A stretch of DNA of 10,011 nucleotides from Propionibacteriaceae bacterium. GTDB taxonomy: Bacteria; Actinomycetota; Actinomycetes; Propionibacteriales; Propionibacteriaceae. Location: positions 1 through 10,011 of the forward strand of contig JAJTCL010000072.1 in NCBI GenBank assembly GCA_021323255.1, read 5' to 3'. Shown here piece by piece: positions 7,065-10,011 of this stretch. Below the pieces are notes generated by a model. That model was not told the origin of the DNA. It was given only the letters and a program-made list of their open reading frames with translations, and did not search any database. Each line of letters starts with the position of its first letter. Position 1 is the first letter of the stretch. The position numbers and the translations under genes are program-made.

Positions 7065-7084
7065 GGCCGCAGCTACTCGCGGCC
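7065..7084. terminator. hairpin spanning the convergent stops of the secreted-protein gene and malQ
   Basis: GGCCGC at 7065-7070 pairs perfectly with GCGGCC at 7079-7084 around an 8-base loop. The two stop codons (7061-7063 plus, 7073-7075 minus) are only 9 bases apart, and the hairpin lies just past the first and over the second. Either strand can form it, so a bidirectional terminator is plausible. There is no T-tract. Confidence 0.4.
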
Positions 7085-9205
7085 GTCGCTCATGATCTTG
7101 GCAAGCTCCGCTGTCCGCTGGTTGCCGAAGATGTCCTCCAACATCACTAGTTCGCCGTCAGGTCCGGTGAGCGGGACTCGCCAGTTCGGATATTCGTCGA
7201 TGGTCCCCGGCTGGTTCTGTAACTGACGCTCGCCAACGGCGTCTGCGAGGGAGAGGCAGCGCAGTCGCGACGGAGTCCACGTCAGATAACGGTGTAGGGC
7301 TTCGACGGTCTCCTCGATCCCGGCGTCCGACTGCAACACTCCCCGATCTCGAAGGGCATTCAGCCAGGCCTCCCGGTCTGCTTGCTCGGCTTCCAATTCT
7401 TCGTCCAGCGAGCGAGTCAGGATGCCAAGCTGATCCCGGAGCTTGACATGATCACCAGCGAGATAGCCAGCAGTGGGTGGCAGATCATGGGTGGTGACCG
7501 AGGCCAGACAGTACTCCCGCCACTTCTCAGCCGGCAGCGGCGCGCCGTCCCCATCCCAATCGAACTCGAACCACAAGATCGACGTCCCCAGGATGCCGCG
7601 TTCCCGAAGGTAGTCGCGCACCCAGGGCTCCACGGTCCCGAGATCTTCGCCAATTACGACTGCGCCTGCCCGATAGGCCTCGAGCGCGAGAATGCCGATC
7701 ATGGCCTCGTGGTCGTAGCGGACGTAGGTGCCCTGCGTTGGGCCCATACCATGGGGAATCCACCACAGTCGGAACAGCCCGATCACATGATCAACGCGCA
7801 GGCCGCCGGCATGTCGCAAGATCGTCGAGATGGTGTCTCGAAACGGCGCGTACGCAGTAGCGGCCAGGCGATCAGGCCGCCATGGTGGCTGATTCCAGTT
7901 CTGCCCCTGCTGGTTGAACGGATCCGGCGGGCAGCCGACCGAGACGGCGGTGGCGTAGCTGTCTTGCAGACTCCAGGCATCCGCGCCTCGGGTACTCACG
8001 CCCACGGGCAGATCGTGCATCACCCCGAGCGCCATGCCGGCTCGCACAGCCGCTTGCTGGGTGCCAGCCAGCTGCTCCTCCATCAACCACTGCAGCCAGC
8101 AGTGGAAGTCGATCTTGGCAGCATGGGTTGCGGCGAAGTCGGCAACAGCTGGTGATTCCGGATCCCGCAGCTCTGCTGGCCAATCCAGGAAGCTCGGGCC
8201 GTGTTCCTCGCAGAGCGCCGCCCAGGTTGCGAAGGTCTCCATGCCACGTCCCTCGCGGCGACGATATGCCGCAAGGGAAGCCTCGCGCCCTGGCGTACGG
8301 GCAATCGAATAGATGATCGTGAGGGCCCGACGCTTGGCAACCCATGCTCGGTCCCGGTCGATCTGACTCAACTTGCCAGTCTCGTCCAGCAGCCTGGTCC
8401 TGATCTTGTAAATCTCCTCTCGCTGCGCCGTGGAGGCCATGGCGTACTCCGGGATCCGTTCCAGCCGCAGATAGAGGGGGTTGGCGAAGCGGCGGCTGCT
8501 GGGTAGGTATGGGGACGGCTCTAGCGGCGGCACCGGCTCGGCCGCATGCAGCGGATTGATGAGCACAAAATCCGCCTGATGCTCGGCGGCAGACCAGACG
8601 GCCAAATCCTCCAGATCAGTCAGGTCGCCGATTCCCCAGGACTGTCTGGAGCGCACGCTGTAGAGCTGGGTCGCCAATCCCCAGGCGCGGCGCTGGCCCA
8701 TCCGCTCCGGGAATCCCAGCCACACCGGCGTAATGATCAACGGCATCGAGGACTGTCGCCCATCGCTGACGGCATTAAGGGTGTGATAGCCGAGGGGCAG
8801 GTCGGCAGGAATCTCGAACGACGCCTCACCGACCCAGCCATCTTCGATCTCGCGTGGTGGCGTCCAGTTCTCCAGCTGAGGCAGCTCGTGACGAGTCTCG
8901 CCGGTTTCAAGATCGATCCAGACGCTGACCGGGCTGCCATGCGGCACATGGATCCATACCGACGCGGTCTGGTGCTGCCGGATCGTCATGCAGGACGGCA
9001 GCATGCGAGTCCACGGATAGCGGTGATGATTCGCCAAAGCGGCGGCGGCGGCTTCTGGAGTCGAGGCGTCAATGTCGAGAGCGGCGAGAACGGCGATCAC
9101 GGTCGCCCGATCGACGGAGACGTGCCGGCCCTGCCAGTCCCAGTATTCGGTGGCAACGCCGAAGGCTTCAGCCAGGTCGTAGAGGGTGGGGTCGAGTTCT
9201 GTCAC
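7073..9205 (-). CDS. malQ: 4-alpha-glucanotransferase (amylomaltase, GH77)
   Basis: MalQ moves 4-alpha-glucan segments between maltodextrins in the cytoplasm, serving maltose and glycogen breakdown. The ~710-residue product carries the long N-terminal extension usual in actinobacteria (LYDLAEAFGVATEYWDWQGR), then the GH77 barrel: WGIGDL, SPYLPSSRRFANPLYL, MHDLPVGVSTRGADAWS and PPDPFNQQGQNWNQPPW. The catalytic set is complete: nucleophile D472 in GGLRVDHVIG, acid/base E520 in VIGEDLGTVE, and transition-state D574 in TTHDLPPTAGY. GTG at 9205 is preferred because it matches the family N-terminus and has AGGA 8 bases upstream. The frame is open back to a TTG at 9250, which lacks support. It is 53 bases downstream of cdsA on the same strand and converges with the secreted-protein gene. 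Confidence 0.95.
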   Translation of the reverse strand: MTELDPTLYDLAEAFGVATEYWDWQGRHVSVDRATVIAVLAALDIDASTPEAAAAALANHHRYPWTRMLPSCMTIRQHQTASVWIHVPHGSPVSVWIDLETGETRHELPQLENWTPPREIEDGWVGEASFEIPADLPLGYHTLNAVSDGRQSSMPLIITPVWLGFPERMGQRRAWGLATQLYSVRSRQSWGIGDLTDLEDLAVWSAAEHQADFVLINPLHAAEPVPPLEPSPYLPSSRRFANPLYLRLERIPEYAMASTAQREEIYKIRTRLLDETGKLSQIDRDRAWVAKRRALTIIYSIARTPGREASLAAYRRREGRGMETFATWAALCEEHGPSFLDWPAELRDPESPAVADFAATHAAKIDFHCWLQWLMEEQLAGTQQAAVRAGMALGVMHDLPVGVSTRGADAWSLQDSYATAVSVGCPPDPFNQQGQNWNQPPWRPDRLAATAYAPFRDTISTILRHAGGLRVDHVIGLFRLWWIPHGMGPTQGTYVRYDHEAMIGILALEAYRAGAVVIGEDLGTVEPWVRDYLRERGILGTSILWFEFDWDGDGAPLPAEKWREYCLASVTTHDLPPTAGYLAGDHVKLRDQLGILTRSLDEELEAEQADREAWLNALRDRGVLQSDAGIEETVEALHRYLTWTPSRLRCLSLADAVGERQLQNQPGTIDEYPNWRVPLTGPDGELVMLEDIFGNQRTAELAKIMSDGRE

Positions 9206-9258
9206 GGCGCCAATCCTGGCAGTAATCAAAACTGGCAGCGAATGGCTCAATCAGGCCT
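9206..9258 (-). promoter_or_regulatory. cdsA-malQ intergenic region with paired CTGCCAG repeats
   Basis: On the minus strand CTGCCAG occurs twice (plus-strand CTGGCAG at 9232-9238 and 9216-9222), starts 16 bases apart, just before the malQ ribosome site. A poor promoter-like pair, TTGAGC (9245-9250) and GATTAC 17 bases on, overlaps them. It may be a malQ-specific promoter/operator, or malQ may be read through from cdsA. Confidence 0.2.
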
Positions 9259-10011
9259 TCATCCGCCTGGAACAAAGAGATACATGATCAGCCAGGCGAC
9301 TGGGGCGGCAATGAGCAGTGAATCAAGCCGATCCATGACCCCGCCGTGCCCGGGCAGGAAAGAACTCATGTCCTTGATCCCGAGATCTCTCTTGATGATC
9401 GATTCGATCAAGTCACCGCAGGTGCCCGCCGCTACCAGGCTCACGCCCAGAACGATGCCCACCCAGAACGGGACAGCAAGAAGGAAAACGGCCATGCAGA
9501 CGCCGGCAGCTGTGCCGAAGACCAGGGATCCGGCCAGACCCTCCCACGACTTCTTGGGGCTGATCTTGGGCACCATCGGATGTTTGCCGAACAGCACTCC
9601 TGCCACGTAGCCGCCGGTGTCATTCATCACCACAATCAGCAGGAATGTCACCAGTCGAGCACTGCCCCGCTCCTCGGCGAGCATCAACGCTGCGAACGAG
9701 CCGAGCAGCGGTACGTACCCGATGATCAGCATGCTGGCGGCTGCGTCGCGGACGTAGCCCGCGGCACCCTTCGGCATTCGCCAGATGAGACTTGCCAGCA
9801 CCGTCAGCGCCAATGAGGCCAGTAACACGCTGGTCGTGGAGAAGATCACTGGCTCCTGCCGACCGGCGAAGTAGGAGCCGAATGCGATGGCGACGCTGCC
9901 GATCGAAATAGGGATGATCGCCGACGTCATGCCCTGCTTCTTCAGCGCCTCATACAACTCGACTGCAGCGAGCACCAACGCCACAGCGACCAGGGCGACA
10001 AAGGCGGGCTG
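9259..10011 (-). CDS. cdsA: phosphatidate cytidylyltransferase (CDP-diacylglycerol synthase), 5' end outside window
   Basis: CdsA makes CDP-diacylglycerol from phosphatidate and CTP in the cell membrane, the precursor of phosphatidylglycerol, cardiolipin and phosphatidylinositol. The visible 250 residues contain several hydrophobic helices. The C-terminal family signature spans 9402 back to 9322: ESIIKRDLGIKDMSSFLPGH then GGVMDRLD, matching S-x-x-K-R-x4-K-D...H-G-G-x-x-D-R-x-D throughout. Upstream of it are NDTGGYVAG and GKHPMVPKISPKKSWEG, also conserved. The frame stays open to the window edge, so the true start lies beyond 10011; a GTG at 9984 is internal. In actinobacteria cdsA usually follows pyrH and frr; malQ lies 53 bases after it here instead of the usual rlmN or dxr. 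Confidence 0.95.
   Translation of the reverse strand, partial: QPAFVALVAVALVLAAVELYEALKKQGMTSAIIPISIGSVAIAFGSYFAGRQEPVIFSTTSVLLASLALTVLASLIWRMPKGAAGYVRDAAASMLIIGYVPLLGSFAALMLAEERGSARLVTFLLIVVMNDTGGYVAGVLFGKHPMVPKISPKKSWEGLAGSLVFGTAAGVCMAVFLLAVPFWVGIVLGVSLVAAGTCGDLIESIIKRDLGIKDMSSFLPGHGGVMDRLDSLLIAAPVAWLIMYLFVPGG

Noticed and set aside
9206..9250. TTG start for malQ at 9250
   Set aside because: The extra 15 residues do not resemble the family N-terminus, while GTG 9205 does and has AGGA at a good distance.
8546..9610. Plus-strand open frame of 354 codons opposite malQ and cdsA
   Set aside because: It spans the reverse strand of two confidently identified genes and their gap, with no domain, no good ribosome site and no plausible composition.
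1..10011. Mobile element, CRISPR array, phage or defence island
   Set aside because: No transposase, integrase, terminal repeats, spacer array or defence-type enzyme was seen; the genes are mostly housekeeping or metabolic.

Overview
The window looks like chromosomal DNA of a high-GC Gram-positive bacterium (Actinomycetota). This rests on GC-rich codons, several GTG starts, and a set of envelope and isoprenoid genes (cdsA, dxr, Rip1-type protease) with actinobacterial features. A Propionibacteriaceae-like host is a guess from the overall gene style and was not tested. I see no mobile element, CRISPR array, tRNA or rRNA. Nearly all the DNA is coding, and no gene-free stretch reaches 300 bases.

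Layout, left to right. (1) 1-1007, plus strand: the middle and C-terminal parts of a macrolide/YjiC-type GT1 glycosyltransferase. It is cut by the window edge and broken by an apparent one-base deletion near 357-362. (2) 1042-5347, minus strand: a tandem block read right to left, consisting of an alpha/alpha-toroid (terpenoid-cyclase-like) protein, dxr, a Rip1/RseP-type site-2 protease and an M23-type metallopeptidase. dxr and the protease abut exactly (TAA then ATG). (3) 5348-5375: a very short divergent intergenic region carrying an 11-bp palindrome. (4) 5376-7063, plus strand: a long LOG-family Rossmann protein, then a small secreted protein of unknown function. A hairpin follows the first gene and another lies in the leader of the second. 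(5) 7073-10011, minus strand: malQ (GH77 4-alpha-glucanotransferase) and the 3' part of cdsA (phosphatidate cytidylyltransferase), whose 5' end lies beyond the window.

Functionally, the core is a split version of the common actinobacterial cdsA-(rlmN)-dxr-rip1-ispG neighbourhood: CDP-diacylglycerol synthesis, the second step of the MEP isoprenoid pathway, and regulated intramembrane proteolysis. Here malQ, the LOG protein, the secreted protein and the toroid protein sit between cdsA and dxr. An M23 peptidase and a broken glycosyltransferase follow rip1 where ispG would often be. I found no convincing new multi-gene system. The most useful leads are the toroid gene joined to dxr, the small secreted protein with its flanking hairpins, and the frameshifted glycosyltransferase.
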